From Stenotrophomonas terrae (GTDB taxonomy: Bacteria > Pseudomonadota > Gammaproteobacteria > Xanthomonadales > Xanthomonadaceae): a stretch of 64,000 nucleotides of DNA. A program made the position numbers and the translations under genes. Shown here piece by piece: positions 27,539 through 37,049 of the stretch. Position 1 is the stretch's first letter. Every line of letters begins with the position of its first letter. The stretch is taken from assembly GCF_001431465.1 (NCBI RefSeq), contig NZ_LDJJ01000031.1, forward strand, positions 32,151 to 96,150, read 5' to 3'. Under the pieces are notes generated by a model that was not told the DNA's origin, searched no databases, and was given only the letters and a program-made list of their open reading frames with translations.

Positions 27539-27848
27539 CCCCCATTCAGCATTCTTCAACCCAGCGCTGACCGGCCAAATTGCGCCCAGGACGGCCAACA
27601 GCTATACTTCGCCGGCTTTGTCGGGCCCATGGCCCCTCGAAACACGCTGACACCGGGCGCCACCGGTGAATCCTCACCTGTCGCCCCCATCCGTGCCGGG
27701 GTGCCCTGTCAAACAGGGTTCGGCCACGGAGGCAACAGGGAAGCCCAACCCCGGAACTGTTTGCGCACTCTTAAGAAGTCGCGCATCGCAGCACGATCCC
27801 AACAAACCGGACGCGCGCGGTGTCAGTTCCACCATCAGGAGTTTTGCA
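27539..27848 (+). promoter_or_regulatory. rpsB promoter and long 5' leader
   Basis: A good sigma-70 promoter lies at 27580-27608: TTGCGC, a 17-base spacer and TATACT. Transcription would start near 27615, leaving a leader of about 235 bases before rpsB. Long structured rpsB leaders are known to be the target of S2 autoregulation in gammaproteobacteria; whether this one binds S2 is inferred. The leader holds GC-rich self-complementary stretches (CGGGCGCCACCGGTG near 27655). The rpsB site AGGAG stands at 27837-27841. No coding frame is supported. Confidence 0.7.
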
Positions 27849-28658
27849 ATGCCCCAGATCACCATGCGTCAGATGTTGGAAGCCGGCGTCCACTTCGGCC
27901 ACCAGACCCGTTACTGGAACCCGAAGATGGGCCAGTACATCTTTGGCGCCCGCGGCAAGATCCACATCATCAACCTGGAAAAGACCGTCCCGCTGTTCAA
28001 CGATGCGATGAACTTCATCTCGTCCGTTGCCCAGAAGCGCGGCACCATCCTGTTCCTGGGCACCAAGCGCAGCGCGCGCGACGCCATCAAGGAAGAAGCC
28101 GAGCGTTGCGGCATGCCCTTCATGAACCAGCGTTGGCTGGGCGGCACCCTGACCAACTTCGCCACGGTGAAGAAGTCGGTGGCTCGCCTGAAGGAACTGG
28201 AAGCCGGTGAAACCGACGGCAGCTTCGACAAGCTGGTCAAGCACGAAGTGCTGGGCCTGCGTCGCGAGCGCGACAAGCTGGAAGCCTCGCTGGGCGGCAT
28301 CAAGGAAATGAACCGTCTGCCCGACGCCATCTTCGTCATCGACATCGGTCACGAAGACATCGCCATCAAGGAAGCCAAGAAGCTCGGCATCCCGGTGATC
28401 GCCGTGGTTGACACCAACTACAACCCGGAACTGGTTGATTACGCCATCCCGGGCAACGACGACGCCATCCGTGCCGTGCAGCTGTACGCCCGCGCCGCTG
28501 CCGACGCCGTGCTGGAAGGCAAGGCTGCTGCTCCGAACGCTGCCACCGTGCGCGAAGAAGAGTTCACCGAAGCCGCTGCTGGCGAAGAAGCCAAGCCGGC
28601 CCGCCGCGCTCCGGCCAAGAAGGCTCCGGCCAAGAAGGGTGACGAGGCTTCGGCCTGA
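27849..28658 (+). CDS. rpsB: 30S ribosomal protein S2
   Basis: 269 residues from [25 protein letters not shown] eight bases before ATG fixes the start. The hallmark stretches [34 protein letters not shown] and [13 protein letters not shown] are all present. The C-terminal tail is extended and Ala/Lys-rich ([18 protein letters not shown]), as in other xanthomonads. It heads the translation-factor group. A strong inverted repeat before tsf may reduce read-through into that gene. Confidence 0.98.
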   Translation: MPQITMRQMLEAGVHFGHQTRYWNPKMGQYIFGARGKIHIINLEKTVPLFNDAMNFISSVAQKRGTILFLGTKRSARDAIKEEAERCGMPFMNQRWLGGTLTNFATVKKSVARLKELEAGETDGSFDKLVKHEVLGLRRERDKLEASLGGIKEMNRLPDAIFVIDIGHEDIAIKEAKKLGIPVIAVVDTNYNPELVDYAIPGNDDAIRAVQLYARAAADAVLEGKAAAPNAATVREEEFTEAAAGEEAKPARRAPAKKAPAKKGDEASA

Positions 28659-28741
28659 TCCCCCTGGCGGGTGCAGTCACTGCACCCGCTCCCCTGCACT
28701 GGCGCCCACGGCGCCGATTGCTGACAGGGCTGCGTAACAAC

Positions 28742-28762
28742 GGCCGGCCATCATGGCCGGCC
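28742..28762 (+). terminator. Strong inverted repeat between rpsB and tsf (possible partial terminator)
   Basis: GGCCGGCCAT (28742-28751) pairs with ATGGCCGGCC (28753-28762), followed by CTACCCCTTTC. There is no true T run, so at most a leaky terminator or a processing site that would set the ratio of S2 to EF-Ts. Confidence 0.4.
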
Positions 28763-28790
28763 TACCCCTTTCTATTGATGAGGTAATTCC

Positions 28791-29669
28791 ATGGAAATCA
28801 CTGCTTCCCTGGTCAAGGAACTGCGCGAGCGCACTGGCGCCGGCATGATGGAGTGCAAGCGCGCTCTGTCCGAGACCAATGGCGACATCGACGCAGCGGC
28901 TGAAGCCCTGCGCAAGTCCGGCGCTGCCAAGGCCGACAAGAAGTCCGACCGCGTCACCGCTGAAGGCCGCGTTGGCGTTGCCAGCAACGGCGGCAAGGCT
29001 GTGCTGGTCGAAGTGAACTCGGAAACCGACTTCGTTGCCAACGACGTCAACTTCAAGGCGTTCGTCGACGCCGTCGCCGCTGCCGCCCTGGCATCTGGCG
29101 TCGCCGACGTTGAAGCCCTGAAGTCGGTCAAGCTGGACAGCGGCGAAACCGTCGAAGAAACCCGCGCCACCGCGATCCAGAAGCTGGGTGAAAACATCCA
29201 GATCCGTCGCATGGTCAAGATCGACGGCGCCAACACCGTTGGCACCTACGTGCACAGCAACGGCAAGATCGGCGTGCTGGTCGAACTGGCTGGCGGCAAC
29301 GCCGAGCTGGCTTCGGGCCTGGCAATGCACGTGGCCGCGATGAACCCGCCGCACAACAAGGCTGCCGACGTTCCGGCCGACTTCGTTGCAAAGGAAAAGG
29401 AAATCGAGCTGGCCAAGATGAGCGAAAAGGACAAGGCCAAGCCGGCTGACATCCTGGAAAAGATCATCAGCGGCAAGATCAACAAGATCATCAGCGAAGT
29501 GACCCTGTACGGCCAGAACTACGTGCTGGACAGCGACAAGACCGTTGAGCAGGCCGTCAAGGCCGCTGGCGCCGACGTCGTCGGTTTCCAGCGCCTGGCT
29601 GTCGGTGAAGGCATCGAGAAGGTGGTGGAAGACTACGCCGCCGAAGTTGCCAAGGCGATGCAGGTCTAA
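28791..29669 (+). CDS. tsf: Elongation factor Ts
   Basis: 292 residues. EF-Ts exchanges GDP for GTP on EF-Tu. The N-terminal UBA-like part has [17 protein letters not shown], and the [11 protein letters not shown] signature of EF-Ts follows in the core. The C-terminal part contains [16 protein letters not shown] and ends AKAMQV. It lies 132 bases after rpsB in the same direction and is closed by a strong terminator, so rpsB-tsf form one unit. Confidence 0.98.
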   Translation: MEITASLVKELRERTGAGMMECKRALSETNGDIDAAAEALRKSGAAKADKKSDRVTAEGRVGVASNGGKAVLVEVNSETDFVANDVNFKAFVDAVAAAALASGVADVEALKSVKLDSGETVEETRATAIQKLGENIQIRRMVKIDGANTVGTYVHSNGKIGVLVELAGGNAELASGLAMHVAAMNPPHNKAADVPADFVAKEKEIELAKMSEKDKAKPADILEKIISGKINKIISEVTLYGQNYVLDSDKTVEQAVKAAGADVVGFQRLAVGEGIEKVVEDYAAEVAKAMQV

Positions 29670-29692
29670 GTACCCGCCACCTGAAGCACCTG

Positions 29693-29724
29693 AAAAAGCC
29701 GCGGATTCCCGCGGCTTTTTCTTT
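29693..29724 (+). terminator. Intrinsic terminator after tsf
   Basis: AAAAAGCCGCGG (29693-29704), loop ATTC, CCGCGGCTTTTT (29709-29720), then CTTT. It is a perfect 12-base stem with a T tract placed 24 bases after the tsf stop. Confidence 0.92.
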
Positions 29725-29828
29725 GTCACCGGCAACCGCGGCAGCACACTCCCGGCACTGGACTACAGCACGCCGTCTTTGCTTAAGGCATCCTGTATGC
29801 TTGAACCACTGCCGCCTGCTTTCTTGAC

Positions 29829-31334
29829 ATGTCTCCCGAGCTCACTGCAGCCCTGTCCCTCTGCCGCAACCTGCCCTCGCCACCGGCCATCGCTGTCCGT
29901 TTGATCGAGCTTGCGCAGGATCCGGAAACCGACATCGCCAGCGCTGCCGACGTCATCGCGTTGGACATGGGCTTGAGCGCACGCATGATGCGCATCGCCA
30001 ATTCCCCGCTGTACGCCAGCCGCCGCCGCATCGAGAACCTCGGCCAGGCATTGACCATGCTCGGCCTCAACGCGACCTTGCAGCTGGCACTGGGCTTCAG
30101 CCTGTCGCGCGCCCTGCGCGAAGATCAGAACCACGCAAACCAGCTGGATGCGGTCTGGCGGCGCAGCATCCTCAGCGCCCTGGCCGCACGCTATCTTGGC
30201 CTGGCGCGCAATGTGCGCCGCGTCGAAGAGCTGATGCTGGCCGGGCTGCTGCAGGACATCGGCATCCTGGCCCTGCTGCAGCTGCGCAGCGACAGCTACC
30301 CGGAGCTGCTTGCAAGCGCCGACAGCAACGACGCGTTGCTGGCCCGCGAGCGCACCATCCTGGATTGCAGCCATGCCGATATCGGCGCCGAGCTGTGCGA
30401 GCAATGGGGCCTGCCACCGTATCTGGTAGAGGCCATCCGCCACAGCGAAGCACCGGCCGAGCCTGCCGACCTGTTCGAGCGCTGTGTCGCCCTGTCCGGA
30501 AGCATTGCCGAGATCTGGCTCAGCCAGGACACCGACCTGGCCCGTGACACCGCCCTGCGGCTGGTGCATGCACAGCTGCAGATGGACAGCAGCCAGTTCG
30601 AGCAGGTGCTGCAGCAGGTCAGCCAGATGCTGCCGGAGATCAGCGCACTGTTCGATGTCCCGGTGCCCTCCCCGGCCCGCATCACCTACCTGCTGGACCA
30701 CGCCAGCGAGCTGATGGCGCTGCGCAACCTGCGCGAGCTGCAGGACGCCAGTGCCTCCAAGCGGCGCGCCGACGATTTTGAACAACAGGCGCGCCGGCTG
30801 GCCGAACAGGCGCACCTGGATGCACTGACCGGCCTGTTGAACCGGCGCCAGCTGGAAGTGGTGCTGGCGCAGGAATTCGACCGCGCCGGCCGCGCCGACC
30901 GCCCCTTGTCGGTGGCCTTCATCGACCTGGATGATTTCAAGAAGATCAACGACCAGCACGGCCACCTGGTCGGCGACCAGGTGCTGCAGGCTTTCGCCAG
31001 CCTGCTGCAGGGCCAGCTGCGCGGCAGCGACACCGTGGCCCGCTTCGGCGGCGAGGAATTCGTGGTCCTGTTCCCCGGCACCAACGAGCAGACCGCACTG
31101 GAAGTGATCCGCCGCGTCCTCGGCGCGATCACCCAGACCCCGATCGTCACCGTTGCCGACATGCCCCTGCACGTCACCTTCTCCGCGGGCGTGGCCACGC
31201 ATGGCGCCTACGAGCGCTTCACCGACATGCGCGACCTGCTCAAGGCCGCCGACGACGTGCTTTACCGCTCCAAGAACCTCGGCCGCAACCGGGTAATTGC
31301 CCGTGCACCGGACCCGCACCCCACCGCCTGCTGA
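29829..31334 (+). CDS. HDOD-domain and GGDEF-domain regulator (diguanylate cyclase)
   Basis: 501 residues, no signal peptide or membrane segment, so cytosolic. Residues 1-210 form an HDOD domain (NLPSPPAIAVRLIELAQDPE, IANSPLYASRRRI, ALTMLGLNATLQLAL, LLQDIGILALL). A coiled linker at about 290-325 leads to a GGDEF domain with LDALTGLLNRRQLE, the intact active site GGEEF at 407-411 and an RGSD inhibitory site at 398-401. It should make cyclic di-GMP with product feedback; HDOD parts usually mediate protein contacts in signalling. It sits between tsf and pyrH with its own promoter region, after the tsf terminator. HDOD-GGDEF proteins are known in xanthomonads, but the input here is unknown. Confidence 0.92.
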   Translation: MSPELTAALSLCRNLPSPPAIAVRLIELAQDPETDIASAADVIALDMGLSARMMRIANSPLYASRRRIENLGQALTMLGLNATLQLALGFSLSRALREDQNHANQLDAVWRRSILSALAARYLGLARNVRRVEELMLAGLLQDIGILALLQLRSDSYPELLASADSNDALLARERTILDCSHADIGAELCEQWGLPPYLVEAIRHSEAPAEPADLFERCVALSGSIAEIWLSQDTDLARDTALRLVHAQLQMDSSQFEQVLQQVSQMLPEISALFDVPVPSPARITYLLDHASELMALRNLRELQDASASKRRADDFEQQARRLAEQAHLDALTGLLNRRQLEVVLAQEFDRAGRADRPLSVAFIDLDDFKKINDQHGHLVGDQVLQAFASLLQGQLRGSDTVARFGGEEFVVLFPGTNEQTALEVIRRVLGAITQTPIVTVADMPLHVTFSAGVATHGAYERFTDMRDLLKAADDVLYRSKNLGRNRVIARAPDPHPTAC

Positions 31335-31443
31335 ACCACGGAGCGATTGAGGTGCAGTTTGTCGCTGCATTGCAACAATAGATGTCACCTGAAACTGCGG
31401 CATCCGTTAGAATTCCCGCGTTTTCCAGCCATCTGAGGTCACC

Positions 31444-32172
31444 ATGTCCAAACCCACCTACCGCCGCATCCTGTTGAAACTTTCCGGGGAGGCGCTGATG
31501 GGGGATGAGGACTACGGCATCGACCCCAAAGTGATCAACCGCCTGGCCCATGAAGTCATCGAGGCCCAGCAGGCCGGCGTTGAAATCGCCCTGGTGGTTG
31601 GCGGCGGCAACATCTTCCGCGGCGCCGGCCTGGCCGCTGGCGGCATGGACCGGGTCACCGGCGACCATATGGGCATGCTGGCCACCGTCATCAATGCCCT
31701 GGCCATGCAGGACGCGCTTGAAAAGGCCGGCGGCAAGGCCCGCGTCATGAGTGCGATCAAAATAAATGATGTGTGCGAGGACTACATCCGCCGCCGCGCC
31801 ATCCGCCACCTGGAAAAGGGCCGCCTGGTCATTTTCGCCGCCGGTACCGGCAACCCCTTCTTCACCACCGACTCGGGCGCCGCACTGCGCGCGATCGAGA
31901 TCGGCGCCGACCTGCTGCTCAAGGCCACCAAGGTCGACGGCGTCTATGACAAGGACCCGAACAAGCACGCCGACGCGGTCCGCTACGAGAGCCTGAGCTA
32001 TGACCAGGTCATCAGCCAGGGCCTGGAAGTCATGGACACCGCGGCCTTCGCCCTGGCCCGGGACAGCGACCTGCCGCTGCGCGTTTTCGACATGAGCCAG
32101 CCCGGCGAACTGCTGAAAATCCTGCACGGCGAGCACATCGGCACCCTGGTGCACGGCCGCGACGCACACTAA
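31444..32172 (+). CDS. pyrH: UMP kinase
   Basis: 242 residues. The hexameric kinase phosphorylates UMP to UDP, feeding RNA, peptidoglycan and lipid A precursors. Signatures are LKLSGEAL at the N-terminus, [27 protein letters not shown] and [22 protein letters not shown] stands five bases before ATG. A -10-like TAGAAT lies upstream near 31413, although no -35 box fits well. It is followed by frr after 75 bases. Confidence 0.98.
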   Translation: MSKPTYRRILLKLSGEALMGDEDYGIDPKVINRLAHEVIEAQQAGVEIALVVGGGNIFRGAGLAAGGMDRVTGDHMGMLATVINALAMQDALEKAGGKARVMSAIKINDVCEDYIRRRAIRHLEKGRLVIFAAGTGNPFFTTDSGAALRAIEIGADLLLKATKVDGVYDKDPNKHADAVRYESLSYDQVISQGLEVMDTAAFALARDSDLPLRVFDMSQPGELLKILHGEHIGTLVHGRDAH

Positions 32173-32209
32173 ACCCCGCTACCGGCACGGTGGGCAGGGG
32201 TAATCGCCT

Positions 32210-32215
32210 ATAATC
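32210..32215 (+). promoter_or_regulatory. Possible -10 box for frr
   Basis: A perfect TATAAT stands 33 bases before the frr start, in CGCCTATAATCGGCC. No matching -35 hexamer is seen at 16-18 bases, so a promoter is only possible. If used, frr and the uppS-cdsA genes could be transcribed apart from pyrH. Confidence 0.35.
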
Positions 32216-32247
32216 GGCCGGTTCTAGAAACATCCAGGATTCGGCCG

Positions 32248-32805
32248 ATGATCAACGATATCAAGCAAGATGCGCAGGCGCGCATGACCAAGAGCATTGA
32301 AGCTCTGCGCCATACCCTCACCACCATCCGCACGGGCCGCGCTTCGCCGGCCCTGCTGGACGGCATCAAGGTCAAGGCCTACGGTACCGACACTCCCCTG
32401 AACCAGGTGGCCAGCATCAGCGTGTCTGAAGGCCGCTCGCTGGTAATCACCCTGTTCGACAAGAACATGATCAAGGAAGTGGAAAAGGCGATCTACGCCT
32501 CCGACATCGGCATCACCCCCACCACCATGGGCACCGTGATCCGCCTGAACCTGCCGCCGCTCACCGAAGAGCGCCGCAAGGAATTGGCCAAATCGGTCAG
32601 CAAGGAAGGCGAGGAAACCAAGATCGCCATCCGCAACATCCGCCGTGATGCCAACCAGGAAGTAGCCAAGCTGCTCAAGGACAAGGCGATCACCGAGGAT
32701 GACGACCGCCGCAGCCAGGAAGACATCCAGAAGCTGACCGACAAGGCGATCAAGGACGTCGACGAAGTGGTCAAGCTCAAAGAACAGGAACTGATGGCGG
32801 TCTGA
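32248..32805 (+). CDS. frr: Ribosome recycling factor
   Basis: 185 residues, the normal length. It splits post-termination ribosomes together with EF-G. Family marks: the start MINDIKQDAQARMTKSIEAL, LTTIRTGRASPALLD, VASISVSEGRSLVI, IRLNLPPLTEERRKEL and the final helix KAIKDVDEVVKLKEQELM. AGGA stands nine bases before ATG. The uppS start follows three bases after the stop. Confidence 0.98.
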   Translation: MINDIKQDAQARMTKSIEALRHTLTTIRTGRASPALLDGIKVKAYGTDTPLNQVASISVSEGRSLVITLFDKNMIKEVEKAIYASDIGITPTTMGTVIRLNLPPLTEERRKELAKSVSKEGEETKIAIRNIRRDANQEVAKLLKDKAITEDDDRRSQEDIQKLTDKAIKDVDEVVKLKEQELMAV

Positions 32806-32808
32806 GGC

Positions 32809-33582
32809 GTGTCCTCCGTCCCGCATAGCGACACCGCCGCCGCAGCCGTGCCGGGGCACATTGCCATCATCATGGATGGCAATGGGCGCTGGGCGCAGCA
32901 ACGGCGGCGTCCGCGCATGATCGGCCACCGTGCCGGTGCCCGCGCGGTCAACCGCAGCATCGATTTCTGCCTTGAACGTGGCGTCGGCGCACTGACCCTG
33001 TTTGCGTTCTCCAGTGAAAACTGGGGCCGCCCGCAGGACGAAGTGGATTCGCTGATGAAGCTGTTCCTCGGCGCCCTGGACCGCGAGGTGGATGAACTCC
33101 ACCGTCGTGGCGTGCGCGTGCGTTTCATTGGTGACCGCAGCCGCTTCGCGGCCAGCATCGCCCAACGCATGGACAAGGCCGAGCAGCGCACCGCGGGCAA
33201 TACCGCAATGACCCTGAGCATCGCTGCCAGCTACGGCGGCCGTCAGGATATTGCCGCGGCCGCCCGCGCCCTGGCCGAACAGGTTGCCGCCGGCACCCTG
33301 TTGCCCGAGCAGATCGACGAGCAGGCCCTGGGCCAGCACGTCGCGCTGGCCGACATGCCGCCGCCGGACCTGTTCATCCGCACCGGTGGCGATACCCGCA
33401 TCAGCAATTTCCTGTTGTGGCAGCTGGCCTACAGCGAGCTGTGGTTCACTGACGTGTTGTGGCCGGATGTAGACGCGGCCGTCCTTCAACAGGCGCTGGA
33501 CGACTATGCCGGGCGCGAACGCCGCTTTGGCCTGACCAGTGCCCAGATCGCCGCCAACGCGGCACCGAGCACACACTCATGA
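32809..33582 (+). CDS. uppS: Undecaprenyl diphosphate synthase
   Basis: 257 residues. Cis-prenyltransferase that builds the C55 carrier lipid from farnesyl and isopentenyl diphosphate. The catalytic motif IIMDGNGRWA (with the Mg-binding Asp) is at about residues 20-29, GHRAGA follows, and FSSENWGRP and RTGGDTRISNFLLWQ are present. The start is GTG, three bases after the frr stop; the next ATG falls inside the catalytic motif, so GTG is required. Its stop overlaps the cdsA start (ATGA). Confidence 0.96.
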   Translation: MSSVPHSDTAAAAVPGHIAIIMDGNGRWAQQRRRPRMIGHRAGARAVNRSIDFCLERGVGALTLFAFSSENWGRPQDEVDSLMKLFLGALDREVDELHRRGVRVRFIGDRSRFAASIAQRMDKAEQRTAGNTAMTLSIAASYGGRQDIAAAARALAEQVAAGTLLPEQIDEQALGQHVALADMPPPDLFIRTGGDTRISNFLLWQLAYSELWFTDVLWPDVDAAVLQQALDDYAGRERRFGLTSAQIAANAAPSTHS

Positions 33583-34397
33583 CCAAAACCCGTGTGATCG
33601 CAGCGCTGATCATGGCCCCCGTAGCCATCTGCGCCATCCTGTTCCTGCCCTCGCAATGGCTGGCTGCCGCCGCCGCGCTGGTATTCCTGACCGGCCTGTG
33701 GGAGTGGCTCAGGCTCACCGGCATTGTTGGCCTGCCGCGCACCGTACTGGTGGTGCTGAACCTGCTGCTGATGGTGCTGCTGGTCTGGGCCTCTGCCGGC
33801 AGCATGGTGTTGTTCCAGCTGGCGGCGCTGGTCGGCGTCGGCTTCTGGCTGATGGCCCTGCTCTGGCTGCGCTTCTTCGACTTCGGTGCGCATGAGGAAA
33901 GCAGCGCACGCATGCTGAAGCTGGCTGCCAGCACCCTGGCGATCATTCCGGCCTGGGCCTCGCTGGTACTGATCCATGCCGGACCCAACGGCCACCTGTG
34001 GCTGCTGACCGCATTGACCCTGGTCTGGGCAGCTGACTCGGGCGCGTATTTCGCCGGTCGCACCTTCGGCAAGCACAAGCTGGCCCCGCGCATCAGCCCC
34101 AACAAGACCATTGAAGGCCTGCTCGGCGGACTGGTTGCCGGCCTGCTCACCGCCGGCGTGTTCGGCTGGTTTGCCGGCGTGCAGCTGTCGCAGTTCGGCT
34201 GGCTGATGCTGGTCAGTGCCGTCGCGGTGCTGGCCTCGGTGCTGGGCGATCTGTTTGAAAGCCTGCTCAAGCGCCATGCCGGCGCCAAGGACTCGGGCCA
34301 TATCATTCCCGGCCATGGCGGCGTGCTGGATCGCATCGACGGCGTGCTTGCCGCCCTGCCGGTATTTGCGCTGGGCAAGGAAATCTTCGGTTTCTGA
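33579..34397 (+). CDS. cdsA: Phosphatidate cytidylyltransferase
   Basis: 272 residues, from the ATG that overlaps the uppS stop. An integral inner-membrane enzyme with seven to eight hydrophobic segments that makes CDP-diacylglycerol from phosphatidate and CTP. The C-terminal family signature is complete: [15 protein letters not shown] followed by [12 protein letters not shown], and [19 protein letters not shown] precedes it. It is followed by dxr after two bases, so uppS-cdsA-dxr are tightly coupled. Confidence 0.97.
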   Translation: MTKTRVIAALIMAPVAICAILFLPSQWLAAAAALVFLTGLWEWLRLTGIVGLPRTVLVVLNLLLMVLLVWASAGSMVLFQLAALVGVGFWLMALLWLRFFDFGAHEESSARMLKLAASTLAIIPAWASLVLIHAGPNGHLWLLTALTLVWAADSGAYFAGRTFGKHKLAPRISPNKTIEGLLGGLVAGLLTAGVFGWFAGVQLSQFGWLMLVSAVAVLASVLGDLFESLLKRHAGAKDSGHIIPGHGGVLDRIDGVLAALPVFALGKEIFGF

Positions 34398-34399
34398 AC

Positions 34400-35593
34400 A
34401 TGTCCACCTCTCGCTTACGTCAGGTCGCCATCCTTGGCGCCACCGGATCCATCGGCACCTCGGCGCTGGATGTGATCGCCCGCCACCCGCAGCAGATGCG
34501 CGCAAGCGTGTTGGCGGCGGGCAGCAATGTGGATGCCCTGCTCGCGCTGTGCCAGCAGCATCGTCCCGACCATGCCGCCATTGCCGATCCGGCGCTGTTT
34601 TCACGCCTGCGTGATGGGCTGAACGACGCAGGCCTGGCGACCCAGGCTCACGCCGGCCACGCCGCGATCGATGCGCTGGCCGCCAGCGACCACGCCGACA
34701 CGGTAATTGCCGCCATCGTCGGCGCTGCCGGCCTGTCCTCGACGCTGGCCGCCGCCCGCGCCGGCAAGCGCCTGTTGCTGGCCAACAAGGAATCGCTGGT
34801 CCTGGCCGGCGAGCTGCTGACCCGCGAGGCGGCCACCGCCGGCGCCGAGATCATCCCGATCGACAGCGAACACAACGCCATCTTCCAATGCCTGCGCTCA
34901 CGCGATGCGCGACTGGAAGCCGGTGTGCGCCGCATCATCCTGACCGCCTCCGGCGGCCCCTTCCGTGGGCGCAGTCGCGCCGAGCTGGAAGCGGTGACTG
35001 TGGCACAGGCCGTTGCCCACCCGAAGTGGTCAATGGGGCCGAAGATCTCGGTCGATTCGGCGACGTTGATGAATAAAGGCCTGGAAGTCATCGAGGCCCA
35101 TCACCTGTTCAACGTGCCCGGCTCGCGCATCGACGTGCTGGTGCACCCGCAGAGCCTGGTGCATTCGCTGGTCGAGTTCATCGACGGCTCAACCCTTGCC
35201 CAGCTTGGCCTGCCGGACATGCGCACCACCCTGGCAGTAGGCCTGGGCTGGCCGCAGCGGATCGAATCCGGGGTCGGCGGGCTGGACCTGCTGAGTCAGG
35301 GTCGGCTGGATTTCGAGGCCCCGGACATGGACGCCTTCCCCTGCCTGCGCCTGGCCTGGCAGGCGATGGAGGCCGGCGGCAGCGCCCCGGCCATCCTCAA
35401 TGCCGCCAATGAAGTGGCTGTTTCAGCGTTTCTTCAGGGGCGCATAGGCTTCCTGTCGATCCCGGCGCTGGTGGAGCACACCCTGTCCACCCTGCCTTAC
35501 GTGGCGGCCGATACACTGGACGCCCTGCTGGCAGCTGATGCCCAGGCCCGCCACATCACCGAAACCGCCATCGTCCGCCTGCCGAATGTCTGA
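34400..35593 (+). CDS. dxr: 1-deoxy-D-xylulose 5-phosphate reductoisomerase
   Basis: 397 residues. Second enzyme of the MEP pathway, forming 2-C-methylerythritol 4-phosphate with NADPH. The Rossmann motif [16 protein letters not shown] stands at the N-terminus; [41 protein letters not shown] and [19 protein letters not shown] are the substrate and metal sites. It supplies precursors for UppS, the gene two steps upstream. rseP begins 26 bases after its stop. Confidence 0.98.
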   Translation: MSTSRLRQVAILGATGSIGTSALDVIARHPQQMRASVLAAGSNVDALLALCQQHRPDHAAIADPALFSRLRDGLNDAGLATQAHAGHAAIDALAASDHADTVIAAIVGAAGLSSTLAAARAGKRLLLANKESLVLAGELLTREAATAGAEIIPIDSEHNAIFQCLRSRDARLEAGVRRIILTASGGPFRGRSRAELEAVTVAQAVAHPKWSMGPKISVDSATLMNKGLEVIEAHHLFNVPGSRIDVLVHPQSLVHSLVEFIDGSTLAQLGLPDMRTTLAVGLGWPQRIESGVGGLDLLSQGRLDFEAPDMDAFPCLRLAWQAMEAGGSAPAILNAANEVAVSAFLQGRIGFLSIPALVEHTLSTLPYVAADTLDALLAADAQARHITETAIVRLPNV

Positions 35594-35619
35594 TCCCACC
35601 CTACAACCGAGCTGCGCCC

Positions 35620-36978
35620 ATGGCTGACTTTTTGGGGTCTGTGTGGTGGATGATCGTCAGCCTTGGCGTGCTGGTGACCTTTCATGAATTCGGCCATTAC
35701 TGGGTTGCCCGCCGCTGCGGGGTGAAGGTACTGCGCTTCTCGGTGGGCTTCGGCAAGCCGCTGTGGAGCCGCCGCAACCGCAACGGCACCGAATTCGCCA
35801 TCGCCGCCATCCCGCTGGGCGGCTACGTGAAGATGCTCGACGAGCGCGAGGTCGAGGTCCCGGCCGGCGAGCGTGCCGTGGCCTTCAACAACAAGACCGT
35901 CTGGCAGCGCATCGCCATCGTCGCCGCTGGTCCGATCGCCAACCTGATCCTGTGCATCGCCCTGCTCTGGGCGATGTTCGTGATTGGCCGCCAGGACTAC
36001 TCGGCCACCATCGGCCGCACCACCGGCATGGCCGCACAGGCCGGCTTTGTCGCCGGCGACCGGGTGCTGGCGGTGGAAGACCGTAGCGTCGACACCTGGG
36101 CCGAGGCCAGCATGGCCTTCACCGCCGCTGCCATGGACCGCCAGGATGCGCATGTCCGCGTGCGCGACGCGCTGGACAATGAGCGCACCCGGGTGCTGCC
36201 GCTGTCGCAGCTGCCGGCTGGCTTCGATGAACGCCAGGTGCCGGTACAGGCCGGTTTCATCTGGCAGTTCTGGCTGCAGCCAGCGCGGGTCGACTCGGTG
36301 TCGGCCGGCTCGGCTGCCGCCAATCTGCTGCAGCCCGGTGACCTGATCCTTGCCGTGGACGGCCAGCGCGTGGACAGCGCCGACCAGGTCACCCCGCTGA
36401 TCCAGCAACTCGGCGAGCGCGGCGGCCCGGGCATGATCGAGGTCGAGCGCGGCGGCGACCGGCTGGCACTGGAACTGACTCCGCAGGCCGGACAAGGCCC
36501 GGACGGCAAGCCGCGCTGGCTGATCGGCGTGGGCTTTGCCACCGGCCAGATGCCGGCCTATGACGCCCGCCAGCAATACGGCGTACTGGCCGCACTGCCT
36601 GCCGCCGTGCGCGAAACCGGCAAATTGGCCAGTGATTCGCTGGGTATGATGCGGCGCATGCTGACCGGGGCGGCCTCGGTCAAGAACATTTCCGGGCCGA
36701 TCACCATTGCCCGGGTGGCCAACGCCTCGGCTGAACGCGGGGTGGACTGGTTCCTGTATTTCCTGGCTTTGCTGTCGCTGAGCCTGTGCATCATCAACCT
36801 GTTGCCCATCCCCGTCTTGGACGGCGGGCACCTGCTGTATTACCTTATCGAGTTGGTCAAGGGCAGCCCGCTTAGCGAGCGTGCCATGGCTGCCGGCCAA
36901 TACATCGGTCTGGCGCTGTTGGCCGGGTTGATGGGACTGGCGTTCTACAACGACATTCTCAGCCTGGTCCCGCGATGA
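35620..36978 (+). CDS. rseP: Site-2 membrane metalloprotease RseP
   Basis: 452 residues. Zinc site HEFGH at residues 22-26 in the first membrane helix, and the second ligand motif NLLPIPVLDGGHLLYY near the C-terminus. Two PDZ domains lie between, one marked by AGFVAGDRVLAVEDRSV and one by SAAANLLQPGDLILAVDG. RseP cleaves anti-sigma-E inside the membrane during the envelope stress response and also clears signal peptides. It stands just before bamA, whose function sigma-E monitors. Its stop lies two bases inside an upstream ATG that could be read as an alternative bamA start. Confidence 0.97.
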   Translation: MADFLGSVWWMIVSLGVLVTFHEFGHYWVARRCGVKVLRFSVGFGKPLWSRRNRNGTEFAIAAIPLGGYVKMLDEREVEVPAGERAVAFNNKTVWQRIAIVAAGPIANLILCIALLWAMFVIGRQDYSATIGRTTGMAAQAGFVAGDRVLAVEDRSVDTWAEASMAFTAAAMDRQDAHVRVRDALDNERTRVLPLSQLPAGFDERQVPVQAGFIWQFWLQPARVDSVSAGSAAANLLQPGDLILAVDGQRVDSADQVTPLIQQLGERGGPGMIEVERGGDRLALELTPQAGQGPDGKPRWLIGVGFATGQMPAYDARQQYGVLAALPAAVRETGKLASDSLGMMRRMLTGAASVKNISGPITIARVANASAERGVDWFLYFLALLSLSLCIINLLPIPVLDGGHLLYYLIELVKGSPLSERAMAAGQYIGLALLAGLMGLAFYNDILSLVPR

Positions 36979-37049
36979 ACTTTTTCCCGTTGTCGTCGTC
37001 TTACGCCGGCACCCACGCATTATCGAAATCGACTCCAACCGGACGTGAT

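Noticed and set aside
27666..27848. Upstream extension of rpsB
   Set aside because: S2 begins [13 protein letters not shown], with AGGAG before it; the extension lies in the untranslated leader.
36975..37049. Earlier bamA start overlapping the rseP stop
   Set aside because: It would place 25 mostly polar residues before the signal peptide; the ATG at 37050 gives a normal exported protein.
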